DNA of 8,010 bases from Spirochaetota bacterium (GTDB taxonomy: Bacteria; Spirochaetota; JAGLSM01; JAKPMW01). Below are positions 1 to 6,026 of the stretch, piece after piece. The position numbers and the translations under genes were made by a program. The notes below the pieces were generated by a model, which was not told the DNA's origin, ran no database searches, and saw only the letters and a list, made by a program, of their open reading frames with translations. Every line of letters starts with the position of its first letter. Positions within the stretch are counted from its first letter, which is position 1. The stretch lies in assembly GCA_029548715.1 (NCBI GenBank), contig JAKPMW010000278.1, positions 1 to 8,010 of the forward strand, read 5' to 3'.

Positions 1-223
1 CGGCTGCAGGATCGGGATCTGCAAACAGCCCGGCGGCGGTTCCACGCTCGTGCTGCAACTGGTGCACAAGACGGACCCAGGCGGCAAAGGATTCAAGTGC
101 CGCATGCTTTGCACGTCTGTTGTTCCAGTCCGAAAGCTGCCCGAGGAGAATCCAGACAAGCATCAGCAGGATGGTACCGGCAGACAGTAGTCCGGTCAGC
201 CGGATCCGTTTTCGTATGGTCAT
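1..223 (-). CDS. N-terminus of a membrane-anchored sensor with NIT-like domain (partial, runs off left edge)
   Basis: Translating the minus strand from the ATG at 223 gives 74 codons without a stop, so the gene continues beyond base 1. Residues 1-8 are basic (MTIRKRIR). Residues 9-30 are a hydrophobic helix (LTGLLSAG...LGQL), consistent with an uncleaved signal anchor or first membrane segment. Residues 52-67 read LVHQLQHERGTAAGLF, closely resembling the helix-1 signature of nitrate/nitrite-sensing NIT domains (LVHxLQxERGxSAG). A GGAG Shine-Dalgarno (minus strand, over 231-234) lies 7 bases before the ATG, which fixes the start. In this family the periplasmic NIT domain is normally followed by a second membrane helix and a cytoplasmic output module: chemoreceptor, histidine kinase, GGDEF or nucleotidyl cyclase. 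Which one applies here cannot be seen. The gene is divergent from the nnrE-nnrD unit. The reading frame and membrane helix are well supported; the NIT assignment rests on one motif. Confidence 0.72.
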   Translation of the reverse strand, partial: MTIRKRIRLTGLLSAGTILLMLVWILLGQLSDWNNRRAKHAALESFAAWVRLVHQLQHERGTAAGLFADPDPAA

Positions 224-280
224 CTGGTTGCTCCAGCTACGCTCATTACAATAAAGATAGCATGTTGTATGACACAAATC

Positions 281-331
281 ACCGGGGAACCGGTACCGTC
301 ATCTCTCCCGGTAACCGTGCCTCCCGGCACG
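281..331. repeat. Two small perfect hairpins in the divergent spacer
   Basis: The 224-500 spacer holds ACCGG-GGAA-CCGGT (281-294) and CGTGCC-TCCC-GGCACG (316-331), both perfect inverted repeats with 4-base loops. Between them is the self-complementary CGGTACCG (291-298). Neither hairpin is followed by a T-run on either strand, so they do not look like intrinsic terminators. They could be operator-like dyads for the divergent genes, or may simply reflect GC-rich spacer DNA. No function is assigned. Confidence 0.4.
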
Positions 332-434
332 AAGACCACTCCAATTACGTGCTCGCTGTCCGGGATTGAGATTACCGGAATCATCACCCGGTAGGACCGA
401 GCGCATGCGTACTCACTCCTGCGGCCTGTTCTCC

Positions 435-463
435 TTGTCTCGTGTGAGGTTTTACGCTACCAT
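435..463 (+). promoter_or_regulatory. Candidate sigma70-type promoter for nnrE-nnrD
   Basis: TTGTCT (435-440) and TACCAT (458-463) each match 4 of 6 positions of the -35 and -10 consensus, with the optimal 17-base spacing. Initiation near 470 would give a leader of about 31 bases to the ATG at 501. This placement argues against the upstream in-frame TTG (366) and ATG (405) starts, which would lie upstream of the promoter. Confidence 0.4.
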
Positions 464-500
464 TGGCACAGAACCCAAAAAGAGGCGGGACCAGACTCCA

Positions 501-2063
501 ATGCCCATCTTGCCCACATCAGACGAAATGCGTTGTATTGATACGCTGGCCAGCGAAGAGTACGGCATCCCTGCTGCGGTCCTGATGGAAAATGCCGGGC
601 AGACGGCCGCTGAAATCATCGCCCGCCAGACCGCCCCCGGACGGGTTGTCTGCCTCTGTGGCACAGGAAATAACGGGGCTGACGGCTATGTCGTGGCCCG
701 TCATCTGGTCCGTCTCGGATTCAGGGTTTCCGTGTTTTCCGTGGGAGACCGTGTGCGCGAGACGGCTCTGGCCCGGCTTCAGCGCGAGTACTATTCGCTC
801 TATGCGGGGCAGACGGTTTGTGAGTGGGACCCTGAAATATCCCTTGAGGGCGCTTGCATTGTGGATGCCGTCCTTGGAGCAGGGCTGCATGGTGAACCGC
901 GCTCGCCCGCCAGGGAGTGCATCGAATCCATCAACAGGGCCCAGGCCAGCGGCAGCACAGTCTGTGCGATTGATGTGCCCTCGGGATTGGTCACATCCGG
1001 AGCTGGTCAGACCGGGCAGCCGGTTCATGCCACATATACCATAACATTCGGATATCCCAAATATGGAATGCATACTCCTGCGGGACGCACGCTCTGCGGC
1101 AGGATACTCTGTGCTGATATCTTTTTTCCACCCCGACCCGCTGCCGAATCCTGCCGGCGATACTGGTATACCTGGGACGACGCTGAGAGGATAATGCCCG
1201 GGCGCCCGCTGGATGCACACAAGGGCCGGATGGGACGTGTTCTTGTGCTGGCCGGATCGCATGACTATCCGGGTGCCGCGATCATGGCGGCCCGGGGTGC
1301 GCTGGCCAGCGGCTGCGGACTGGTTCACCTCGCGGTTCCCGCAGGCATTGTTCACCGTCTGCATGGTCTGCCGCCCGATGTGATCCTCCACGGGCTTGAG
1401 GATCAGGGGCTGGGCATCCTCCTCCCCGAGACCAGTGCAGCACTGGCCCGCATCCGTTCATCCGTTGACAGCATGGTCATTGGCCCCGGACTCGGGCGTG
1501 ACCCACGCACCATCCAGGCTCTCGGCAGACTGATACCCCAGGCTGGACCGGGGTGCATTGTGGATGCTGATGCCCTGCATGCGACCCTTGCAGGAGAGTA
1601 CCCGCCCAATTCCATCCTCACCCCGCACGTCGGTGAATTCAGCGCCCTCAGCGGCAGCCAGACCGTCCCGTCCGGGATGCGCGAGACGGCTGCCACTGAA
1701 TGGGCGGCCGCACACAGGGTCAGCCTTGTTGTCAAGGATGCTTCCACGCTTGTTGTCACCCCCGGCGGCCGGATGGACTGGATTACCAGTGGACACCCGG
1801 CTCTTGCACGGGGTGGCTCGGGGGACGTCCTGGCCGGACTCATCGGAGGGTTTGTGGCCCGGGGCCTTTCCCCGGACGACGCGGCCCGGCTGGGGGTCTG
1901 GTCACATGGTGCGGCTTCCTGGCTGGCAGTGGAGTCTGGTGCCGAAAATCTGCTCGCCGGGGACCTCTGCGCGGCAATCCCGCGTATCCTGGGGAAACTC
2001 GCAGCACGCAGCCGGGTCCGGATTGCCTCCGAGCCGGCATGCATTCACAGGGAGGGAATGTAA
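501..2063 (+). CDS. nnr: Bifunctional NAD(P)H-hydrate epimerase / ADP-dependent NAD(P)H-hydrate dehydratase
   Basis: This cytosolic metabolite-repair enzyme (520 aa) handles damaged, hydrated NAD(P)H. The N-terminal half (NnrE/YjeF-N) interconverts the R and S hydrates. The C-terminal half (NnrD/YjeF-C, ribokinase-like) dehydrates the S form using ADP. NnrE motifs are GNNGADG (56-62), DAVLGAG (122-128) and DVPSGL (158-163). NnrD motifs are KGRMG (241-245), GPGLG (328-332), DADAL (355-359), TPHVGE (374-379), GGSGDVLAG (438-446) and SHGAA (468-472). Length is typical of the fused enzyme. The ATG at 501 is chosen because homology begins there (MPILPTSDEM) and a promoter candidate ends just upstream. 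The frame is open back to TTG 366, but that extension is not family-like. The Shine-Dalgarno is weak and distant (AGAGG at 481-485). Small departures from the usual motifs are GNNGAD for GNNGGD, VVKDAS where VLKGA is common, and LARGGSGD where LATGGSGD is common. The enzyme is probably functional. Confidence 0.95.
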   Translation: MPILPTSDEMRCIDTLASEEYGIPAAVLMENAGQTAAEIIARQTAPGRVVCLCGTGNNGADGYVVARHLVRLGFRVSVFSVGDRVRETALARLQREYYSLYAGQTVCEWDPEISLEGACIVDAVLGAGLHGEPRSPARECIESINRAQASGSTVCAIDVPSGLVTSGAGQTGQPVHATYTITFGYPKYGMHTPAGRTLCGRILCADIFFPPRPAAESCRRYWYTWDDAERIMPGRPLDAHKGRMGRVLVLAGSHDYPGAAIMAARGALASGCGLVHLAVPAGIVHRLHGLPPDVILHGLEDQGLGILLPETSAALARIRSSVDSMVIGPGLGRDPRTIQALGRLIPQAGPGCIVDADALHATLAGEYPPNSILTPHVGEFSALSGSQTVPSGMRETAATEWAAAHRVSLVVKDASTLVVTPGGRMDWITSGHPALARGGSGDVLAGLIGGFVARGLSPDDAARLGVWSHGAASWLAVESGAENLLAGDLCAAIPRILGKLAARSRVRIASEPACIHREGM

Positions 2064-2066
2064 TCC

Positions 2067-2600
2067 ATGGGGCAGAAACCTGATCCGGCATACAATCCGG
2101 AGTCTCGCGACCAGCGCTGCTATTACAGCCGGGAAGAACGGCTGGCGCTTCCGAATGCACCCAAGCCCGTCAAAAGAAACCGGACACGTATTTTTATAAT
2201 CATCATTCTTGATGTCCTGCTGCTGTTTTTTGCCTGGCAGTGCATTCTCGATCTGCGGAGGGATGCCGGCCGACAGCGGGCCGAATCCGAGGTCGTCCTG
2301 GACAGGTATCACTACAAGGCGGTCTTCGAAAAGGCCTCACGCGGGTTTGAGATCAAGTTTCTGGTCCGGCAAACCAATGACGCTGCCTTTGTGATGCCCA
2401 CCAATGCTCTGGCCCGCTTTGCGCTCGACGAAGCATCCGGCACCAATGCCGTCACCATTCCGGCTGACGGGGTCGAACTTCCTCGACCGCTTCACATCTT
2501 CCGGGCCGGGTTTCCGGCTGCAGGCGGAAGCGGCCGGGTAGTTGTCAGGTTTTCCGCTGGCGGCAACCCGCCTGATGTGGTGCTGGAATTCAGGAGGTAG
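2067..2600 (+). CDS. Conserved-looking single-pass membrane protein, function unknown
   Basis: I do not recognise this 177-residue protein as a named family. Residues 1-40 are polar and end in a basic stretch (KPVKRNRTR, 34-41). Residues 42-61 form one strongly hydrophobic helix (IFIIIILDVLLLFFAWQCI). Residues 62-177 are soluble. The positive-inside rule predicts a short cytoplasmic N-terminus and an external or periplasmic C-terminal domain. From about residue 90 the C-terminal part alternates beta-like segments (FEIKFLV, VVVRFS, VVLEFRR), suggesting a small beta-rich domain. It starts 3 bases after the nnrE-nnrD stop with a good GGAGGG (2051-2056) 10 bases upstream of the ATG, so the two genes are almost certainly cotranscribed. 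Cotranscription does not imply a role in NAD repair. No lipobox or cleavable signal peptide is seen. It ends 10 bp from the stop of the converging gene. Confidence 0.85.
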   Translation: MGQKPDPAYNPESRDQRCYYSREERLALPNAPKPVKRNRTRIFIIIILDVLLLFFAWQCILDLRRDAGRQRAESEVVLDRYHYKAVFEKASRGFEIKFLVRQTNDAAFVMPTNALARFALDEASGTNAVTIPADGVELPRPLHIFRAGFPAAGGSGRVVVRFSAGGNPPDVVLEFRR

Positions 2601-2610
2601 TGCTGCCCCT

Positions 2611-3573
2611 TCAGAGAGCCAACGCCAGGGAAAAGGCATGCACTGGCTCGATCTCGTCCGCCAGGGGGATGAAGGCATAGTCAATCCGGACCATCCCGAT
2701 GAGAGTTGGAAAGGAGAGAGACGTTCCAACGGATACCCCGCTTACGTCCGAGCCATAGCGGTATCCGAAAACGACTTCAAGCGTCTCCAACAGGATCAGC
2801 CCGAAGCCTGAACGCCAGTGTTTTTCGCCTTCATTGGCATAACTTGTCATTTCGAGACTGAACCAGGGAATGGCGATTCCGGTGTGCATGGACTGCCAGC
2901 GCAGGCCAAGCGAAAGTGTTGTGGGCAGACGGTTGTCAAACGTGTCACTCCCCGAAAACGCAAGATTGGGTCCGAGATTGCGGATGGCAAGACCAAGGGA
3001 AAAGTTCCGGTATGCCGGGTCATCAAATCCAAAGAGCTGAAACCGCCAGAGAAGCGACAGATCAAGCGCAAATCCGTATATCAGCGACTGATCAACGTCA
3101 CGAATGATAAACCGCAGGGCGCCCCCGGCAGCAAGCCCGTCAACAGGAAGAGGCAGGGCAGCAAAAAATCCGGCCGCACAGTCGAACAGGGATGTGCTGC
3201 CCTGATACTGGCCATTGATATCGTACTGTTCGACCGAAAGGGACGAAAACCCCGTTATGGCCAGGCCGATTGTCAGTGGCAGATCCGGGCCTGGGGCTTC
3301 GATCCAGGTACAGTCAAAAAGCAGTGTTCCGCCCAACCAGGGCATGGTGGAGAGGGCCAGCATGCTGTTGGTAGTTCCAGCCAGCCCGGCCTGATTGGCA
3401 ACGGCCAGGGCCTGATGGGGGTGCGCTGTCCCTGCCACAAGGGCCCCGCCAGCGGCTGCGGCATAGGGGTGGACATCGATCTTGAGAAAATCTGCGCCGC
3501 TTGTGTCTGCGGCCAGTGTTCCCCATGAAAAAAACAGCAGGAATGGCAGTATCAAAAAACGGTATCCAGTCAT
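2611..3573 (-). CDS. UPF0164 / PorV-like outer-membrane beta-barrel protein
   Basis: This is a predicted secreted outer-membrane protein of 320 aa. From the ATG at 3573 the product begins MTGYRFLILPFLLFFSWG and continues to a probable signal peptidase I site around residues 21-22 (TLAA, then DTSGADF). The mature N-terminus, DFLKIDVHPYAAAAGGALVA, resembles the start of UPF0164/PorV/PorQ proteins (FLKIGxGARAAAMGGA), followed by a region like their 'NPAGLA' segment (NQAGLAGTT). The rest alternates amphipathic beta-strands and ends in DYAFIPLAD...HAFSLALAL, a typical closing strand pair for these FadL-related barrels. Treponema encodes several such proteins, thought to transport hydrophobic nutrients; the substrate here is unknown. 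The frame extends upstream to 3678, but the extra 35 residues would bury the signal peptide, so 3573 is preferred even though its Shine-Dalgarno is weak. A poor promoter candidate reads leftwards (-35 CTGCAA over 3628-3633, -10 TACACT over 3605-3610, spacing 17). Confidence 0.82.
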   Translation of the reverse strand: MTGYRFLILPFLLFFSWGTLAADTSGADFLKIDVHPYAAAAGGALVAGTAHPHQALAVANQAGLAGTTNSMLALSTMPWLGGTLLFDCTWIEAPGPDLPLTIGLAITGFSSLSVEQYDINGQYQGSTSLFDCAAGFFAALPLPVDGLAAGGALRFIIRDVDQSLIYGFALDLSLLWRFQLFGFDDPAYRNFSLGLAIRNLGPNLAFSGSDTFDNRLPTTLSLGLRWQSMHTGIAIPWFSLEMTSYANEGEKHWRSGFGLILLETLEVVFGYRYGSDVSGVSVGTSLSFPTLIGMVRIDYAFIPLADEIEPVHAFSLALAL

Positions 3574-3970
3574 GCGCTTCGGTTCCCGGGCAGTGTTGTC
3601 CTGTAGTGTATCACCAAAAACAGCCTTTTGCAGTCTTGTTGACAAAATGTAGATAACTTGTAGGGCGGCAACAAGCATGCCAGAGCGGAGAAAAAGAGAG
3701 AGAATTCATGCTATTGGCGATATGACAAAAAAACTATGAAAAAAGCAAAAAAGCAGGCATTAGATCCGAAATTATGGGCTATTTGGTACAAAATATGCTT
3801 GGTTTAAGCAGCAGTTTTTTCCCTGTTTTTTCTGAAGAAATTCCTTGACCCTGAAGTAAATTTGAAAAAATTTCTGTAGATATCCTGTATATAACTCACT
3901 CTGAACATCAGTTCTTCCATAAAATTCAAGCGAACTTCCAGTGCGTGGCTGTTTCCCGGGGCGGTTCGAC
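3574..3970. other. AT-rich intergenic region upstream of htpG and the UPF0164 gene
   Basis: This long spacer between divergent genes has no convincing coding potential. From about 3700 to 3900 it is rich in A- and T-runs, in contrast to the GC-rich flanking genes. I see a weak hairpin TGCTT-GGTTT-AAGCA (3796-3810) followed by T-runs (3815-3820 and 3826-3831), and a TTGAAA (3862-3867) with TATATA (3888-3893) at a non-optimal spacing of 20. A 23-codon open frame begins at ATG 3736 but has no ribosome binding site. There is no CIRCE element (TTAGCACTC-N9-GAGTGCTAA). A small RNA or curved upstream activating DNA is possible but not demonstrated. Confidence 0.5.
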
Positions 3971-3999
3971 TTGACATCTTGTCATGTGTTACGTAATTT
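3971..3999 (+). promoter_or_regulatory. Candidate htpG promoter with overlapping inverted repeat
   Basis: A perfect -35 hexamer TTGACA (3971-3976) stands 17 bases before TAATTT (3994-3999), a weak -10 that matches 3 of 6 positions. Initiation near 4006 would leave a leader of about 20 bases carrying the strong Shine-Dalgarno of htpG. The inverted repeat TGACA-TCT-TGTCA (3972-3984) covers the -35, and the 8-bp palindrome TTACGTAA (3989-3996) lies at the upstream edge of the -10. Either could be an operator. Neither CIRCE nor a sigma32-type promoter is recognisable here. Confidence 0.45.
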
Positions 4000-4026
4000 A
4001 TGACTACATTGTCAGAGGAGAGGATC

Positions 4027-5934
4027 ATGGCTCACAAGCGTAACATGCAATTCCGCACCGAAACCCAAAAACTTCTGCATCTGGTCATTCATTCCCTGTA
4101 TTCAAACGCCGAAATTTTCATGCGCGAGCTCTTGTCCAATGCCTCGGATGCTCTTGACAAGCTGCGCTTTCTCATGCTCTCGGACAAGGGCCTGGCATCC
4201 GAAAACAATGACTTTCGCATCAAGATCAGCGTTGACAAATCCGGCAAGACTCTGACCATCTCGGATAACGGGATCGGGATGACTGAGGACGAACTTGTTG
4301 AAAACCTGGGGACAATTGCCCGTTCGGGAACCGGCAATTTTATCGAATCCCTCAAGGATGCCAAGGACGCACCAAGCCTGATCGGGCAGTTTGGGGTCGG
4401 GTTTTATTCGGCCTTTATGGTGGCCAGCAATGTTGCGGTCATTACCCGCAAGGCGGGGACGGAGCAGGCGTTCCGCTGGGAGTCAGCAGGCGAGGGGACG
4501 TTTACCATTGATCCGGCCGAACGTGCCGAACGTGGGACAGACATTATCCTGACTCTCAAGGACGATTGCCAGGAGTATCTCGAAGAGTACCGCATCCGCT
4601 CCATCGTAAAAAAGTATTCCGACTTCATCGAGTATCCGGTACAGATGGATGTCGAAAAGAGTGTTCCCGTCGAAGGCAAGGACGACAAGTACGAAAAACA
4701 GATCGTCAACGAAACCCTCAATTCGCAAAAAGCCATCTGGATGAAGAGACCGGCCGAAATCACGGATGAGGAGTATGGCGAGTTTTACAAGCATATCTCC
4801 CATGATTACGAAAAACCGTTTGAACGGATTCACTATTCCGCCGAAGGCGCCACCGAGTTCAACGCCCTGCTGTATCTGCCCTCGCGCATGCCCTTTGACC
4901 TTCTCATGCAGGGCGACCGGATGCGTGGTGTCCAGTTGTATGTCAAGCGGGTCTTTATCATGGACGATGCCGAGGCCCTGATGCCGCGCTGGCTGCGCTT
5001 TGTCAAGGGTGTGGTTGACTCGTCCGACCTGCCCCTCAATGTCTCCCGCGAGATCCTTCAGCAGGACCGGATCCTGGCCAAGATCAAGTCCAATCTTGTC
5101 AAAAAGATCATTGACAGCATGAAGTCCCGCCTCGAGTCTGACAGGGCAGGCTACACCGAGTTTTTCAGGAGCCTTGGGTCAATCATCAAGGAAGGCGTGG
5201 CCATCGATTACGAAAACCGCGACAAGATCCTTGATCTCCTGCTTTTCGAGAGCACGGCGACAAAGCCGGGCGAATATACCACGCTTGAGGCCTATGTTTC
5301 GGCCATGCCCGCTGACCAGAAGGAAATCTTCGTCCTGACGGGCGACAGCCGGGCCGAACTTGAAAAATCCCCCTATCTTGAGGCAGTCCGCAAGAAAAAT
5401 TTCGAGGTCCTGTTTTTGACAGATCCGGTGGACGAGTGGATCTTGCCCAACATGCCGCAGTACAAGGACAAGAAATTCCGCTCGCTTTCCAAGGGTGAAC
5501 TTCCCGAAGGCAGCGATGACGAAAAAAAAGAGCAGGAAAAACAGAAGGAAGACTTCAAGGCCCTTGTCGAATGGCTTGGAAAGCGCTTTGAGGACAGGAT
5601 CAAGGAGGTCAGGGTTTCATCCCGGCTGGTAACAAGCCCATCCTGCCTCGTTGCGGACGAATATGACATGGGCGCCCACATGGAGCAGTTGATGAAGGCC
5701 ATGCGACAGGAGGTTCCCAAGAGCAAGCGGATTCTCGAAGTCAACCCGGCGCATGCACTGGTTGCCAGGCTCAATGGGATTCATGGGGATCAGGCAAAGG
5801 CCGGTCTTGCAGGTGAACTGGCGGATGCCCTGTACGCCAACGCTGTTATTGCCGAGGGCGGCAAACTGGAGGACCCGGTGGGATTTGCGGAGTTTTTCAG
5901 CAGGCTTCTTCTCGAACACGCCGATAAGGGCTGA
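4027..5934 (+). CDS. htpG: Molecular chaperone HtpG (bacterial Hsp90)
   Basis: This cytosolic ATP-dependent homodimeric chaperone (635 aa; E. coli HtpG is 624) remodels late folding intermediates and stress-damaged proteins. The N-terminal GHKL ATPase domain shows the catalytic glutamate and Mg-binding asparagine in ELLSNASDALDKLRF (from E34, N38), DNGIGM (80-85), GTIARSGT (95-102) and the lid glycine motif GQFGVGFYSAF (from 120). The middle domain carries SSDLPLNVSREILQ (332-345), whose arginine 341 is the conserved gamma-phosphate contact. The C-terminal dimerisation domain is complete, and as expected in bacteria there is no MEEVD tail. ATG 4027 is chosen over the in-frame ATG at 4000 because AGAGGAG (4014-4020) lies 6 bases upstream, the product then begins MAHKRNMQFRTE as in the family, and 4000 abuts the -10 box. 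It appears monocistronic, ending in a strong terminator. Confidence 0.98.
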   Translation: MAHKRNMQFRTETQKLLHLVIHSLYSNAEIFMRELLSNASDALDKLRFLMLSDKGLASENNDFRIKISVDKSGKTLTISDNGIGMTEDELVENLGTIARSGTGNFIESLKDAKDAPSLIGQFGVGFYSAFMVASNVAVITRKAGTEQAFRWESAGEGTFTIDPAERAERGTDIILTLKDDCQEYLEEYRIRSIVKKYSDFIEYPVQMDVEKSVPVEGKDDKYEKQIVNETLNSQKAIWMKRPAEITDEEYGEFYKHISHDYEKPFERIHYSAEGATEFNALLYLPSRMPFDLLMQGDRMRGVQLYVKRVFIMDDAEALMPRWLRFVKGVVDSSDLPLNVSREILQQDRILAKIKSNLVKKIIDSMKSRLESDRAGYTEFFRSLGSIIKEGVAIDYENRDKILDLLLFESTATKPGEYTTLEAYVSAMPADQKEIFVLTGDSRAELEKSPYLEAVRKKNFEVLFLTDPVDEWILPNMPQYKDKKFRSLSKGELPEGSDDEKKEQEKQKEDFKALVEWLGKRFEDRIKEVRVSSRLVTSPSCLVADEYDMGAHMEQLMKAMRQEVPKSKRILEVNPAHALVARLNGIHGDQAKAGLAGELADALYANAVIAEGGKLEDPVGFAEFFSRLLLEHADKG

Positions 5935-5980
5935 ACTCTCCGTGCGAGCCATTGTTCCGGCTTCAACAGGAGAAAAGAGG

Positions 5981-6026
5981 GGTACGGCATGCAGCCCGAG
6001 GGGCTGGTGCCGTGCCTTATTTTTTT
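5981..6026 (+). terminator. Intrinsic terminator of htpG, partly bidirectional
   Basis: The outer stem GGTACGGC (5981-5988) pairs with GCCGTGCC (6009-6016) through 8 pairs including one G-T wobble. A small internal loop follows, then the inner stem CAGCCC (5992-5997) with GGGCTG (6001-6006) and a 3-base loop. A T-rich tract TTATTTTTTT (6017-6026) completes it on the plus strand. On the minus strand the same hairpin starts immediately after the cyclase stop codon and is followed by CCTCTTTTCTC, a weaker T-tract. It could therefore serve both converging genes. Confidence 0.88.

Noticed and set aside
97..369. Plus-strand open frame of 90 codons
   Set aside because: It is antisense to the NIT-like gene, has a low-complexity, cysteine- and serine-rich shadow composition, and no good ribosome binding site.
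366..500. N-terminal extension of the nnrE-nnrD protein from TTG 366 or ATG 405
   Set aside because: The extra residues are not family-like, and the promoter candidate lies inside this stretch.
519..1391. 290-codon minus-strand frame opposite nnrE
   Set aside because: It is a shadow in GC-rich coding DNA: no motifs, and the opposite strand encodes a clearly conserved enzyme.
1403..2044. 213-codon frames on both strands over nnrD (also 1558-2199 plus)
   Set aside because: Composition is arginine/proline/serine-rich shadow type; no domain or start signal is seen.
2818..3528. 236-codon plus-strand frame opposite the UPF0164 gene
   Set aside because: It is very basic and motif-free; the minus-strand frame has a signal peptide and family features.
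3574..3678. 35-residue N-terminal extension of the UPF0164 protein
   Set aside because: It would place a polar segment ahead of a clear signal peptide.
3736..3807. 23-codon small ORF starting MKKAKKQALD
   Set aside because: It has no ribosome binding site and sits in A-rich DNA where ATG-AAA runs arise by chance.
3796..3831. Weak hairpin plus T-runs as a terminator
   Set aside because: It is only a 5-bp AT-rich stem with a 4-base gap before the T-run, and no gene upstream needs it.
3804..4028. 74-codon minus-strand frame over the htpG promoter
   Set aside because: It lies across promoter elements and has no recognisable features or ribosome binding site.
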